Shown: one piece after another, positions 1-7,705 of the stretch | Numbering within the stretch: position 1 is the first letter of the stretch | How the letters are laid out: every line of letters begins with the position of its first letter | From: Stenotrophomonas nematodicola | Lineage (GTDB): Bacteria; Pseudomonadota; Gammaproteobacteria; Xanthomonadales; Xanthomonadaceae | NCBI RefSeq assembly: GCF_009467805.1 | Contig: NZ_WIAY01000001.1 | Span: 186,001-250,000, forward strand | Length of the DNA: 64,000 nucleotides | Reading direction: 5' to 3' | The notes under the pieces: model-generated | What the model was told of the DNA's origin: nothing | Database searches by the model: none | What the model saw: only the letters and a program-made list of their open reading frames with translations | Program-made: the position numbers and the translations under genes

Positions 1-612
1 AGAGGGCATCACAGTGTCAGCCACATCCATCTCGTCCCGGTACCTGCATATTTCCACCAGTTGCACAGACTGCACCTGCTGCAGCAACGGAATGGCAGCA
101 TGCAGGGCGCGGCACGCATTCGGGGTGTCTTTCCAGCCCACGACTGCGCACGCATTCCCACTTGGCCGCCAGTGTGGCGGAACCACCACAACAGGCCTTC
201 CCGCGTCAAAAAGCAACGCGTTGAACAGGTCCAGACCTATCGGATCGGGCGTCGAGAAGCCTGACCAGCCGCCCAGAATGACCATGTCCGCAGAGAAGGC
301 CAGTCGCGCGGCAAGCTCCGCGGGCGATTCCGTTACGGCTTCATGAACTTCCACAGAGATTCCGGGATGTTCTGTGATTCTGGCTCTGATCCTTGCCGCT
401 CTCCCGGAGGCTTCCTTACGCTGCGCGTCCTGCGCCGCCAGGAACGATGGCCTGGGCGTCGGATCAGGCGTTCCTATCGCAGGTGGCGGCAGGTAGACGG
501 TTTCAATGATGCGCACTCGCGCATCCTGCGATCTGCCGATCTCGATGGCGAAGCGTATGGCCGCGTCATCCGTTGACGAATCCGCCAGCGGCACAAGAAT
601 GTCTTTCAGCAT
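1..612 (-). CDS. Universal stress protein, C-terminus cut by window edge
   Basis: A UspA-family protein that begins with MLKDILVPLADSS and runs off the left edge without a stop. The opening beta-strand followed by a small-residue loop is the usual Usp start. The stretch near residue 150 (PVVVVPPHW, then AVVGWKDTPNACRALHAA) is the start of a second Usp fold, so this is a tandem-domain Usp. The gene starts 22 bp after the stop of the next Usp gene on the same strand, so the two are probably cotranscribed from the promoter carrying the FNR-type box near 1475. Usp proteins bind nucleotide and support survival under starvation and low oxygen. The ATP-binding signature of the second domain lies outside the window and cannot be judged. 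Confidence 0.85.
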   Translation of the reverse strand, partial: MLKDILVPLADSSTDDAAIRFAIEIGRSQDARVRIIETVYLPPPAIGTPDPTPRPSFLAAQDAQRKEASGRAARIRARITEHPGISVEVHEAVTESPAELAARLAFSADMVILGGWSGFSTPDPIGLDLFNALLFDAGRPVVVVPPHWRPSGNACAVVGWKDTPNACRALHAAIPLLQQVQSVQLVEICRYRDEMDVADTVMPS

Positions 613-633
613 GGTCCCGCCCTCCCTGTCGCG

Positions 634-1404
634 TCATCGTGAGAAGAACAGTGGCGTGAGGGTGTATTCGAAAAGCGCCTTGGTCGCCCCACCCAGCAGC
701 CATTCGTGCGCGCGCGAATGTCCGTAGGCGCCGCAGACCAGCAGATCCGCCTGGCTATCGAGCGCGTGGCCCTGCAGCACGTCAGCCACGCTCCTCCCAT
801 TCGACGACAAGGAAGCGCATGTGGCCTCTCGGCCCTGTCGCACCAAGCTGTTGACGAACGCCTGAGCGTGCTCATGGACTCGATCACTTCCGTCCACGGT
901 GGCAACCACAAGCGAACACTCGAAATCCAGTCTCAGGAAATCATGTGCCGCGCGAGCAGACTCTGGCGTTGCACTCCAGCCGATGACCGCTCGCTTGAAG
1001 ATTCCGTCAAACCGGGTTCTCCCGGGCAATGCAATGATGGGGCGTCCGGATCGACTCACCAGTGAAGAGAACTGGGCATGTTGCAGCCTGCGCTCGGCGC
1101 GGTCATGCCCGGAGCAGGCCATGATCACCTGGTCGAAACGCTGCGCAAACATCGAAATCGCGTCCACAGGACGTTCCGCGCGTCCTTCCTCAATCTGGAT
1201 GTCATAAGGAACACTCCATTGCGCGACCCGGCGAGCGAGCGTGGCAACTCGAGGGGGGACCTTGACGTATGCGGTGTCAGGCAATGGAGATTCTACCGGC
1301 TGCACCAGCGTGACGTGCCCGCCGCGGGCGCCGACAAGTGCTGCTGCCAGCTGCATGGCAGAGGTGTCAGCAGGCGTATTCGTCAAAGGGACAAGAACAT
1401 CCAT
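634..1404 (-). CDS. Universal stress protein (tandem Usp)
   Basis: 256 residues, the usual length of a tandem UspA protein. The first domain starts MDVLVPLTNTPADTSA. The second starts near residue 138 (RAVIGWSATPESARAAHDF) and ends with GAYGHSRAHEWLLGGATK, a near-canonical G-x2-G-x9-G ATP-binding loop. The first domain lacks a comparable loop, so only one nucleotide site is likely. It is the first gene of a two-gene unit with the partial Usp downstream. A perfect TTGAC-N4-GTCAA palindrome lies about 70 bp upstream of the ATG, where an FNR-type activator would bind. A role in low-oxygen or stationary-phase survival is inferred from the family and the box. Confidence 0.9.
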   Translation of the reverse strand: MDVLVPLTNTPADTSAMQLAAALVGARGGHVTLVQPVESPLPDTAYVKVPPRVATLARRVAQWSVPYDIQIEEGRAERPVDAISMFAQRFDQVIMACSGHDRAERRLQHAQFSSLVSRSGRPIIALPGRTRFDGIFKRAVIGWSATPESARAAHDFLRLDFECSLVVATVDGSDRVHEHAQAFVNSLVRQGREATCASLSSNGRSVADVLQGHALDSQADLLVCGAYGHSRAHEWLLGGATKALFEYTLTPLFFSR

Positions 1405-1467
1405 TTTGGCAGCTGGACACAGAGGCCGACGTTGGACCAGATTTTCCGCTGGTCCTGCGCGGACATA

Positions 1468-1481
1468 TTGACATGGGTCAA
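1468..1481. promoter_or_regulatory. FNR/DNR-type binding site
   Basis: TTGACATGGGTCAA is a perfect dyad (TTGAC-N4-GTCAA) close to the FNR/ANR/DNR consensus TTGAT-N4-ATCAA. Its centre is 70 bp upstream of the Usp ATG at 1404, which fits a class II activator site with transcription starting near 1433. It overlaps the stop codon of the upstream MgtC-like gene. Confidence 0.7.
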
Positions 1482-2746
1482 CTTATTGACGGCCATCCGT
1501 TACGCGCGGCGGCCACAGCGAACGTTCCGACAATCAGGCTGGTTCCAATCAACAATGGTGCGGAGAAGCGCCACCCGCCCCTTGCTGCGGCGATAACGCA
1601 CTTCAGCAATGAGTTGGCCGCAAGTGCAATGGTGACCGCCTGTATCGCGGCACTGTTGCTGATCCGCTCCGCCCCCACCATCTGTGCGGCGGAGGCGGTG
1701 GCAGCATGCACGTCGGCAATGCCGGAGATACCCAGAACCCACGGCAGACTCTCATCTCCCAGCCATTCCCGCAGCAGACCTGCTGCCAGAAGGAGAAGAA
1801 CGATCAGTCCAACAAAGACCATGATCGCCAACGGTTTGAATGGCCGTCCGATTGCCAGCCCGGATACTGCTGACGTACGCAGCAGGGCCCGCCATCCCAA
1901 CGCCCATGCGGCTCCCAAGGCCACGATTGCCGAGCAGGCCAGGGGGACCATGCTGTAGGTGAGCATGGCAGGTGCGAGGGTGCCCATCACCAGGCCCAAC
2001 TGCAGGATCATAGCCACGTTGGAAAGCAAGGCCGCGCCTGCGAAGGCAGGCGCCAGTTCGGGGGCCGACCGCGCTCCGTCCGCCATCGCGGCGACAGTGG
2101 CGGTGCTGGAGACAAACCCACCGGCGAAACCGGTCAAGGCCAACGCCGATCTCGGTCCCAGATGGCGCAGCGCCAGATGCGCCCCGGTGCTGACAGCCAT
2201 CAACGCAACGATAAGTGTCCCGAGCCGACTCGGGTTGATTACTTCCCAGGGGTCGATGGGGCGGTCCGGAAGCAGAGGAAGAATCAGAAAGCCAGCAACC
2301 AGTACGGTTGCGACGTCCCGAAGATCTCGATTGGAGATCGTCGCACTCACCTTGCGGATCAGCCCAGGTCCCCCAACCAGTAACATCAGGATGGCGCTGC
2401 CGGCGAGGATTGCCGTTCCAGGTGACGCCATCGCAATGGCGCCCACCATATACAGGGCAGGCAGCACCGTCAGCGTGCCGGCGGTTGCCTGGAATCGTTG
2501 CGGCCGAGGGCGGATGACCAGGCCCAGCAGCACCGCGCCAGCTACCAGCCCCGCGTCTCCCAGCAGCGCTCCCAGCCCGCCTGAGATCGCGACCAGCGCA
2601 AGCAGAACACTGACACCGGATCGCGTGTTGGCCGCCGCCGACCTCCTGCCCGCTCGCTGCCATGCCAGTCCCGCAAGGATGCCCACGACCGAGGCGGCAA
2701 TCAGTCCCGTGGCGGTGCTTGCCGGATCCTGGACGATGCTCAGCAT
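1478..2746 (-). CDS. MgtC/DUF4010 family membrane protein
   Basis: About 422 residues and strongly hydrophobic, with roughly a dozen membrane segments. The N-terminal part (GILAGLAWQRAGRR, then SVLLALVAISGGLGALLG) resembles the MgtC/SapB fold. The remainder matches the DUF4010 layout, including SALALTGFAGGFVSSTATVAAMA and the late segment with GISGIADVHAATASAAQM. Proteins of this type are inner-membrane and poorly characterised; MgtC relatives are linked to survival in low magnesium and in hosts. The frame stays open upstream to 2872, but that would put two FNR-type boxes inside the coding region, so I place the start at ATG 2746 (MLSIVQDPAS). It is divergent from the Usp gene at 2924 and probably shares its regulation. 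Confidence 0.8.
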   Translation of the reverse strand: MLSIVQDPASTATGLIAASVVGILAGLAWQRAGRRSAAANTRSGVSVLLALVAISGGLGALLGDAGLVAGAVLLGLVIRPRPQRFQATAGTLTVLPALYMVGAIAMASPGTAILAGSAILMLLVGGPGLIRKVSATISNRDLRDVATVLVAGFLILPLLPDRPIDPWEVINPSRLGTLIVALMAVSTGAHLALRHLGPRSALALTGFAGGFVSSTATVAAMADGARSAPELAPAFAGAALLSNVAMILQLGLVMGTLAPAMLTYSMVPLACSAIVALGAAWALGWRALLRTSAVSGLAIGRPFKPLAIMVFVGLIVLLLLAAGLLREWLGDESLPWVLGISGIADVHAATASAAQMVGAERISNSAAIQAVTIALAANSLLKCVIAAARGGWRFSAPLLIGTSLIVGTFAVAAARNGWPSIS

Positions 2747-2819
2747 GGTCGGGTGCCCATTGAAATCGGTCAGTGGCGATTCTGTCAGGGCATTTGCGCA
2801 GAACCCACGCTGGGGTGAC

Positions 2820-2833
2820 TTGATCCAGATCAA
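2820..2833. promoter_or_regulatory. FNR/DNR-type binding site, proximal to mgtC-like gene
   Basis: TTGATCCAGATCAA is an exact match to the FNR/ANR/DNR consensus TTGAT-N4-ATCAA. Its centre is about 80 bp upstream of the MgtC-like ATG at 2746. It is one of two boxes in this divergent promoter region, 33 bp centre to centre. Confidence 0.8.
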
Positions 2834-2852
2834 TGATCCAGAAGGGATTTCA

Positions 2853-2866
2853 TTGACTTCGATCAA
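2853..2866. promoter_or_regulatory. FNR/DNR-type binding site, proximal to usp gene
   Basis: TTGACTTCGATCAA differs from the FNR consensus at one position. The centre is about 64 bp upstream of the Usp ATG at 2924, so class II activation would start transcription near 2901. Together with the box at 2820 it suggests that one Fnr-type regulator drives both divergent genes, each from its own site. Confidence 0.75.
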
Positions 2867-2923
2867 GTTCATTCGTCACGCAGGGCGCAAGCTGACGGCT
2901 CCTTCACCCCGGGGAGACCGAAC

Positions 2924-3751
2924 ATGTACTGCGACATTCTGCTGCCTTTCGTCTCGGGCCGCCTGCACGAGGAGGCGCTGGGTCTGGCCACGGCGCTTTC
3001 GCGTGCGCAGGGAAGCCGCCTGGTCGCACTGGCGGGAGCCAGTGTAGTTGCGCCGGTGGCGACGGGCTGGATGTACTACCCAGCCGTCTACACCGCCCTG
3101 CACGAGCCGGCCAAGGAGACGGTCAGGGGGCTCGCCACCACGCTGGAGGAGCGGCTGGCGGGCGCAGGTGTGGAGTGGACCGTGTGTGCGAACGAGAGGG
3201 TGTGGGAGGGACCGGTGGATCAGGTGTTGCCTCAGGCACGATGCGTTGACCTGACCATCCTGGGGTTGCATCGCGATGATCCTGGCATTGAAGACACGCT
3301 TGTCTCCTCGTTGCTGGTGGAATCGGGCGTGCCGCTGCTGCTCGTCCCGCCGGACGCCTGCGACGCGGTGCCGCGTCATGTTGTGATTGCGTGGAAGAAC
3401 ACCAAGGAAGCCATTCGCGCAGTGCATGACGCCTTGCCGTTGTTGATCGCAGCACAGCGCGTGCACCTGTTGTATATCGATTCCGATCCGGACGATCCGA
3501 GCAGGGAGGACGACGCAGGTCTGCGCCTGGTGACTCATCTACAGCGCCACGGTGTAGCAGCGTCGCCTGTTCACCGCGGCTATGAGGAAGGTGGGGCAGG
3601 GCCGGCCATACTGAACTTCCTGAAGGAGAGCGGCGCTGATTGCATTGTCGCCGGCGGCTACGGCAGATCCCGAGCCTCGGAATTCCTGTTTGGCGGCGTC
3701 ACCCGCACATTGATCCGGCACAGTCCGATACCCGTACTTCTTGCCCACTGA
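2924..3751 (+). CDS. Universal stress protein (tandem Usp)
   Basis: 275 residues with two Usp folds. The first opens MYCDILLPFVSGRLHEEAL. The second opens near residue 149 (HVVIAWKNTKEAIRAVHDAL) and ends in GGYGRSRASEFLFGGVTRTL, the G-x2-G-x9-G nucleotide loop, followed by the normal Usp ending SPIPVLLAH. It is the third Usp gene in under 4 kb and, like the others, lies behind FNR-type boxes. Downstream on the same strand is the metallo-beta-lactamase gene, 111 bp away. The domain call is firm. The hypoxia or NO link rests on the boxes. Confidence 0.92.
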   Translation: MYCDILLPFVSGRLHEEALGLATALSRAQGSRLVALAGASVVAPVATGWMYYPAVYTALHEPAKETVRGLATTLEERLAGAGVEWTVCANERVWEGPVDQVLPQARCVDLTILGLHRDDPGIEDTLVSSLLVESGVPLLLVPPDACDAVPRHVVIAWKNTKEAIRAVHDALPLLIAAQRVHLLYIDSDPDDPSREDDAGLRLVTHLQRHGVAASPVHRGYEEGGAGPAILNFLKESGADCIVAGGYGRSRASEFLFGGVTRTLIRHSPIPVLLAH

Positions 3752-3862
3752 GACCAGCGGGGAGCCTGCCGTCCAACCCGTTCGCCCGTGCCGGGTAGCG
3801 GCTGCCGAGCAACTCCGGCGTGGCGCGTCGCACACCTGATGCAATGGCCTCCCAGGTGATCC

Positions 3863-5263
3863 ATGTACATGAACGATCAACCTCACGATGCAGCCTGTTT
3901 CAGCGTCGTGTTCCTGGGCGGCACGGATACCGTCACCGGCTCACGCTATCTGGTACAGGCCGGAGACGCTCGCGTCCTGGTGGATTGCGGGCTGTTCCAG
4001 GGATACAAGCCGCTGCGACTGCGTAACTGGCTGCCGTTTCCCGTGGATCCCGCGTCCATTGATGCGGTGCTGCTCACGCACGCACACCTGGATCACAGCG
4101 AATATCTGCCACGTCTGTTCAAGCAGGGGTTCCGCGGGTGCGTGTGGTGCACACCAGCCACCCGCGATCTATGCCGGATTCTTCTTCCCGACGCCGCGCG
4201 CCTGCTGGAGGAAGAGGCGCGCCACGCCAATCAGCGCGGCAGCTCGAAACACCATCCGGCCGAGCCGCTCTACATCGAGGAGGATGCGCAACGGTGCCTG
4301 GAGCGGATGCGCGTCGTCGACGCTTCCGCCCCCATTAAGCCGGTCCCTGGCGTAACGGCTACGTTTCGCAAGCAGGGGCACATTCTTGGCGCTGCATCCG
4401 TATCGCTGGTCCACCGAGGCAGGCGCATCACGTTCAGTGGCGATGTCGGCCGTTCAAACGATCCGGTGATGCGCCCTCCCGCCGAGCTGCCGGCCTCGGA
4501 TTGGGTCGTGGTGGAATCAACATACGGTAACCGGCACCATCCGGCCGCGTCCTTGACGGACCTGCTTATCGAGCCTATCCGACGTACCCTCGGGCGCGGC
4601 GGGGTAGTGATGATTCCGGCGTTCGCGGTGGGACGCGCCCAGCTGCTGCTGCACGTGATCGCGACCCTGCAGGCGGAGAGACGGATCCCGCGTGCCCCGA
4701 CCTACCTGAACAGTCCGATGGCCAAGGACGTCACCTTGCTCTACGGGAAATACAGGGACGAACATCTGCTGGATGATGCCGCATTGAAGCGGCTGCACGC
4801 GACAACCCGGATCGTCAACAGCATCGAGGAATCCAAGGCGCTCAACCGTCGGCAGGGCCCCATGATCATCGTCGCGGGAAGCGGAATGCTGACCGGGGGG
4901 CGCATTCTCCATCATCTCATCGCCTTCGGCCCGGATCCACGCAACATGATCCTGTTGCCAGGCTTCCAGGCAGGGGGAACGCGCGGGGCAGCGCTGGTCC
5001 GCGGTGAGAGGCTGCTGCGCATCTATGGCCAGGATGTGGCGATACGTGCCGAGGTGGTGCAGGTGGAGGCAGCCTCTGCCCACGCCGACGCCGACGAGCT
5101 TCTCAACTGGCTACGCACGGCACAGGCGACCCCGCGGCGGGTCTTCATCACTCACGGTGAGCCAGACGCCGCCGACGCGCTGCGGTTGGCCATCGAACGG
5201 CAGCTGCATTGGTCTGCCTGCATCCCCGAGTACCTGCAGCACATTGACCTCGACTCGGGGTGA
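3863..5263 (+). CDS. Beta-CASP metallo-beta-lactamase (RNase J/CPSF-like exonuclease family)
   Basis: 466 residues. The metal motif HAHLDH lies at residues 73-78, preceded by VLVDCGLFQG and followed by later metal-ligand motifs (FSGDVGRS, then the C-terminal ITHGEPDA). The segment from about 240 to 400 has the beta-CASP layout (AFAVGRAQLLLHVI, then YLNSPMA, then IIVAGSGMLTGGRI). This family hydrolyses phosphodiesters in RNA or DNA and in bacteria is often annotated as a KH-less mRNA 3'-processing exonuclease. Genes like it commonly sit with Usp genes in stress clusters. ATG 3869 is an alternative start two codons in. The substrate cannot be told from sequence. Confidence 0.88.
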   Translation: MYMNDQPHDAACFSVVFLGGTDTVTGSRYLVQAGDARVLVDCGLFQGYKPLRLRNWLPFPVDPASIDAVLLTHAHLDHSEYLPRLFKQGFRGCVWCTPATRDLCRILLPDAARLLEEEARHANQRGSSKHHPAEPLYIEEDAQRCLERMRVVDASAPIKPVPGVTATFRKQGHILGAASVSLVHRGRRITFSGDVGRSNDPVMRPPAELPASDWVVVESTYGNRHHPAASLTDLLIEPIRRTLGRGGVVMIPAFAVGRAQLLLHVIATLQAERRIPRAPTYLNSPMAKDVTLLYGKYRDEHLLDDAALKRLHATTRIVNSIEESKALNRRQGPMIIVAGSGMLTGGRILHHLIAFGPDPRNMILLPGFQAGGTRGAALVRGERLLRIYGQDVAIRAEVVQVEAASAHADADELLNWLRTAQATPRRVFITHGEPDAADALRLAIERQLHWSACIPEYLQHIDLDSG

Positions 5264-5355
5264 GAGCGGTTCGGCATGGCCTTCAGAGGCCAAAGAGCGT
5301 TGCCACCCGGCGGCATGGGCGGCGGAAGGCACCTTCTGCAGAACAGGACACCGTC

Positions 5356-6054
5356 GTGACGCACCTTGTCTTCCGGGATTCTCTTGAAGCAGCGCTCGGG
5401 CTCGCGGACGCGCTGGAGGCGTACAAGCAGACCCGGGCGTCAGTACTGGCCGTTTCTTGTGCATCACTGCCGATGGGGCGGCTCATCGCCGATGCGCTTG
5501 GGGCGCAGCTGAGGCTCGCGGGCTTGCCCGCTGAGTGGGCTTCTGCGTCATGGCATGAGGTGATCCCCAGCCGCAGGGAGCGCGCGGAATCATCAATGCC
5601 GTTCGGCAGTCCGGAAGAAGCGGCCTGCGAAGCAGACCTTGAGGATGTTCAGCGAGCGATCCTCGCCCAGGCTCAAGCGCATCGCAGGCGCTGCGGAATC
5701 TGCTCATCGGCTGGACTGGCGCAGCGAACGGTCATCGTGCTCGATGACGGCTCGGCGACACCCTCCGCCATTGCGTCATCCTTGCGAATGGTTCGCGTGT
5801 ATGGTCCGACGCTGTTGGTGTATGCGGCACCCGTCACCACGATGGAAACCCTGACGCAAGCATCGGTACTGGCCGATACGTGCATCTATCTGGCCGCGAC
5901 AGACTCGGTCAATGCGGTCGCCGCGCACTTTCTGGACTACCCGGTAGTCACTGACAGGCAGGCGATGCGTGCGTTGTTCCCCACGCCGATGCGATGGGGG
6001 GAGGGTGACGGGACGTGCCCGGGCTGTCTTTCGATTGGAAAAGGAATGCGGTGA
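5356..6054 (+). CDS. Phosphoribosyltransferase-like protein with altered PRPP loop
   Basis: About 232 residues from GTG 5356 (VTHLVFRDSLEAALGLADAL). The frame is open upstream but that part is arginine-rich and unlike coding sequence. The N-terminus (FRDSLEAALGLADALEAY) and ASLPMGRLIADALGAQL match the start of the phosphoribosyltransferases often found beside Usp genes. The PRPP-binding motif appears as VIVLDDGSATPSAIASSLRMV. The normal sequence is DDG-x-ATGAT, so here the loop has Pro and Ser where Gly and Ala-Thr are expected. It also carries CxxC pairs (CGIC near 114-117 and CPGC near the C-terminus) that might bind metal. It may bind PRPP poorly or act as a regulator. Confidence is moderate in the fold and low in activity. 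Confidence 0.6.
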   Translation: MTHLVFRDSLEAALGLADALEAYKQTRASVLAVSCASLPMGRLIADALGAQLRLAGLPAEWASASWHEVIPSRRERAESSMPFGSPEEAACEADLEDVQRAILAQAQAHRRRCGICSSAGLAQRTVIVLDDGSATPSAIASSLRMVRVYGPTLLVYAAPVTTMETLTQASVLADTCIYLAATDSVNAVAAHFLDYPVVTDRQAMRALFPTPMRWGEGDGTCPGCLSIGKGMR

Positions 6055-6075
6055 TCGCCTGAGCCTTCCGCGATC

Positions 6076-6639
6076 TCAGGTACCGGGATCGAGTGGCAGC
6101 TCATGAATGACCTGACGATGGTCTTCGGGGTCGACGCGGCTGCTGAATCCCAGATGCTTGGCCAGTTCCCGCATATGTGTGTTCTGGGCGTCGTCAATCG
6201 AATACATCCGCTTGATTCCTCGCGACCTGGCAATGGCAATCAGGTGGTTCATGAGGATCACCCCCAGCCCGCGTCCCTGCCATTCGTCGGCGACCGTCAC
6301 CGCGCACTCGCAGGCATCCCCGGAGGCATTGGTGCTGTAACGGCTTACTCCGATGAGCTGCTCACGCGACGCGTCGGAAATGACGGCGGCAAAGGCGACC
6401 TGGTGAGTATCGTCCAGCACCGTCAGCTGCGTCAGCAATTGTTCGCTGGGCGAGCAAATCTGGCCCAGAAACCGGAAACGGCGGGCCTGCGGGGACAAGC
6501 CTTCAATGAACGCGCGCTCGATATCCCTGTCCGCCGCCGTGATGGGTCGAATCAGTACCCTCGTACGGTCGCGCAGCACCTCTATCCAGCGTGGAAAGAG
6601 CTCGGGGGACAGGGAAGACGGGAGGTCTGGAGTGGTCAT
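6076..6639 (-). CDS. GNAT family N-acetyltransferase
   Basis: 187 residues. The acetyl-CoA loop is visible as VADEWQGRGLGVILMNHLI (motif Q/R-x-x-G-x-G/A), followed by a helix and the GFSSR stretch typical of the GNAT C-terminus. The N-terminal RVLIRPITAADRD and FIEGLSPQARRFRFLG resemble the acetyltransferase domain of Pat-type protein lysine acetyltransferases, so a protein substrate is possible. An FNR-type box (6696-6709) is centred 63 bp upstream of the ATG. The gene converges with the phosphoribosyltransferase-like gene, 21 bp apart. Confidence 0.85.
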   Translation of the reverse strand: MTTPDLPSSLSPELFPRWIEVLRDRTRVLIRPITAADRDIERAFIEGLSPQARRFRFLGQICSPSEQLLTQLTVLDDTHQVAFAAVISDASREQLIGVSRYSTNASGDACECAVTVADEWQGRGLGVILMNHLIAIARSRGIKRMYSIDDAQNTHMRELAKHLGFSSRVDPEDHRQVIHELPLDPGT

Positions 6640-6695
6640 GGCAGCCAGGGCTAATGGGGACGCATGCAGGCTAGTACCCTGGCGGAACCGGCAAG

Positions 6696-6709
6696 TTGAC
6701 GCAGATCAA
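6696..6709. promoter_or_regulatory. FNR/DNR-type binding site upstream of acetyltransferase
   Basis: TTGACGCAGATCAA, one mismatch from TTGAT-N4-ATCAA. It lies in the 93-bp gap between the SDR stop and the acetyltransferase ATG, centred 63 bp from that ATG, so it can only serve the acetyltransferase promoter. Confidence 0.75.
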
Positions 6710-6732
6710 CGTACACGGCACTACCTGCGAAC

Positions 6733-7506
6733 TCAGCGCGCCGTGTAGCCGCCATCGATCACCAGGGATGACCCCGTGACGAATCTGGATTCCTCCGATG
6801 CAAGGTACACGACCCCCCAGGCAACATCGTCGGGCGTACCGACATGGCCCAACGGGTGCAGTTGATCCAGCGTGTGCCTGCCGGCCACCAGATCAGCGAT
6901 ACCACTGTCTTGCAAGTGGTGCTCGACAAGCGGCGTCCAGATGAAGCCTGGGTGTACCGAGTTGACCCGAATGCCGTCGCTCGCGTAGATCAATGCGTCG
7001 GTCTTGGACATCAGCGTGACCGCGCCCTTGGATGCGTGGTAGGCGGGAAGGTCCGCTGCGCCCACCAAACCATAGATTGAAGACAGATTGATGATGCTGC
7101 CGGTACGATGTCTGCGCATGTGGGGCAGGGCATGCTTGGTACAGAAGAAGACGCCTTTGACATTCACGGCCTGGACCTGGTCCCAATCGGCCTCACTGAG
7201 CTTGTGGGTCGGGCGGTTGGCGCCTGCAATTCCGGCATTGTTGACCATGACATCCAGACGCCCGAACCGATCCACGACGGCGTCGATGGCATCCTGCACA
7301 CTGGTTTCGCTCCGAACGTCGACGTGCCAGTAGATCGCGGCAGAACCGGCGCCAGCCAGCTGATTGACCAATGCGTTGCCTTCTCCGTCATGTATGTCGA
7401 ACAGGGCCACCGCGGCGCCTTCTTCGGCCATGCGAACTGCGCAGGCGCGGCCAATACCCACAGACGCACCGGTGATTATGCACACCTTTCCTTTCAATCG
7501 ATTCAT
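6733..7506 (-). CDS. Short-chain dehydrogenase/reductase (3-ketoacyl reductase-like)
   Basis: 257 residues, a classical SDR. The Rossmann motif TGASVGIG is near residue 12, NNAG near 90, and the catalytic pattern is Ser (NLSSIYG), then YHASK. The family ending FVTGSSLVIDGGYTAR is intact. The start is the ATG at 7506, placed after a GAGGAG ribosome site; the longer frame to 7575 is unlikely. It uses NAD(P) to oxidise or reduce an alcohol or ketone and the substrate is not evident. An FNR-type box lies about 90 bp upstream of the ATG in the region shared with the divergent Crp/Fnr gene. Confidence 0.9.
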   Translation of the reverse strand: MNRLKGKVCIITGASVGIGRACAVRMAEEGAAVALFDIHDGEGNALVNQLAGAGSAAIYWHVDVRSETSVQDAIDAVVDRFGRLDVMVNNAGIAGANRPTHKLSEADWDQVQAVNVKGVFFCTKHALPHMRRHRTGSIINLSSIYGLVGAADLPAYHASKGAVTLMSKTDALIYASDGIRVNSVHPGFIWTPLVEHHLQDSGIADLVAGRHTLDQLHPLGHVGTPDDVAWGVVYLASEESRFVTGSSLVIDGGYTAR

Positions 7507-7589
7507 TTCAAGCGTCCTCCTCAGGTCGGACGTATGCACGGCATCGCCGGGGCGCATGTCCATTTGGCGGCGCACCGGGAGAGGCCGTG

Positions 7590-7603
7590 TTGACCTGCAT
7601 CAA
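7590..7603. promoter_or_regulatory. FNR/DNR-type binding site between SDR and Crp/Fnr genes
   Basis: TTGACCTGCATCAA, one mismatch from the FNR consensus. Its centre is 90 bp from the SDR ATG and 109 bp from the Crp/Fnr ATG. It could serve either gene or autoregulate the regulator. Confidence 0.7.
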
Positions 7604-7705
7604 GAAACGCGGTTCTTTACATATCGTTACAAAACGACCATCCACCGCCATCCGTCAGCCCCCGGCCGCGCCTAGATTGGGTGTGGGTCAAGTGGAGGAT
7701 GGGAT

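Noticed and set aside
6055..6075. CCTGAG/CTCAGG hairpin between convergent genes as an intrinsic terminator
   Set aside because: Stem of six bases with an 11-base loop and no T-run; too weak to call.
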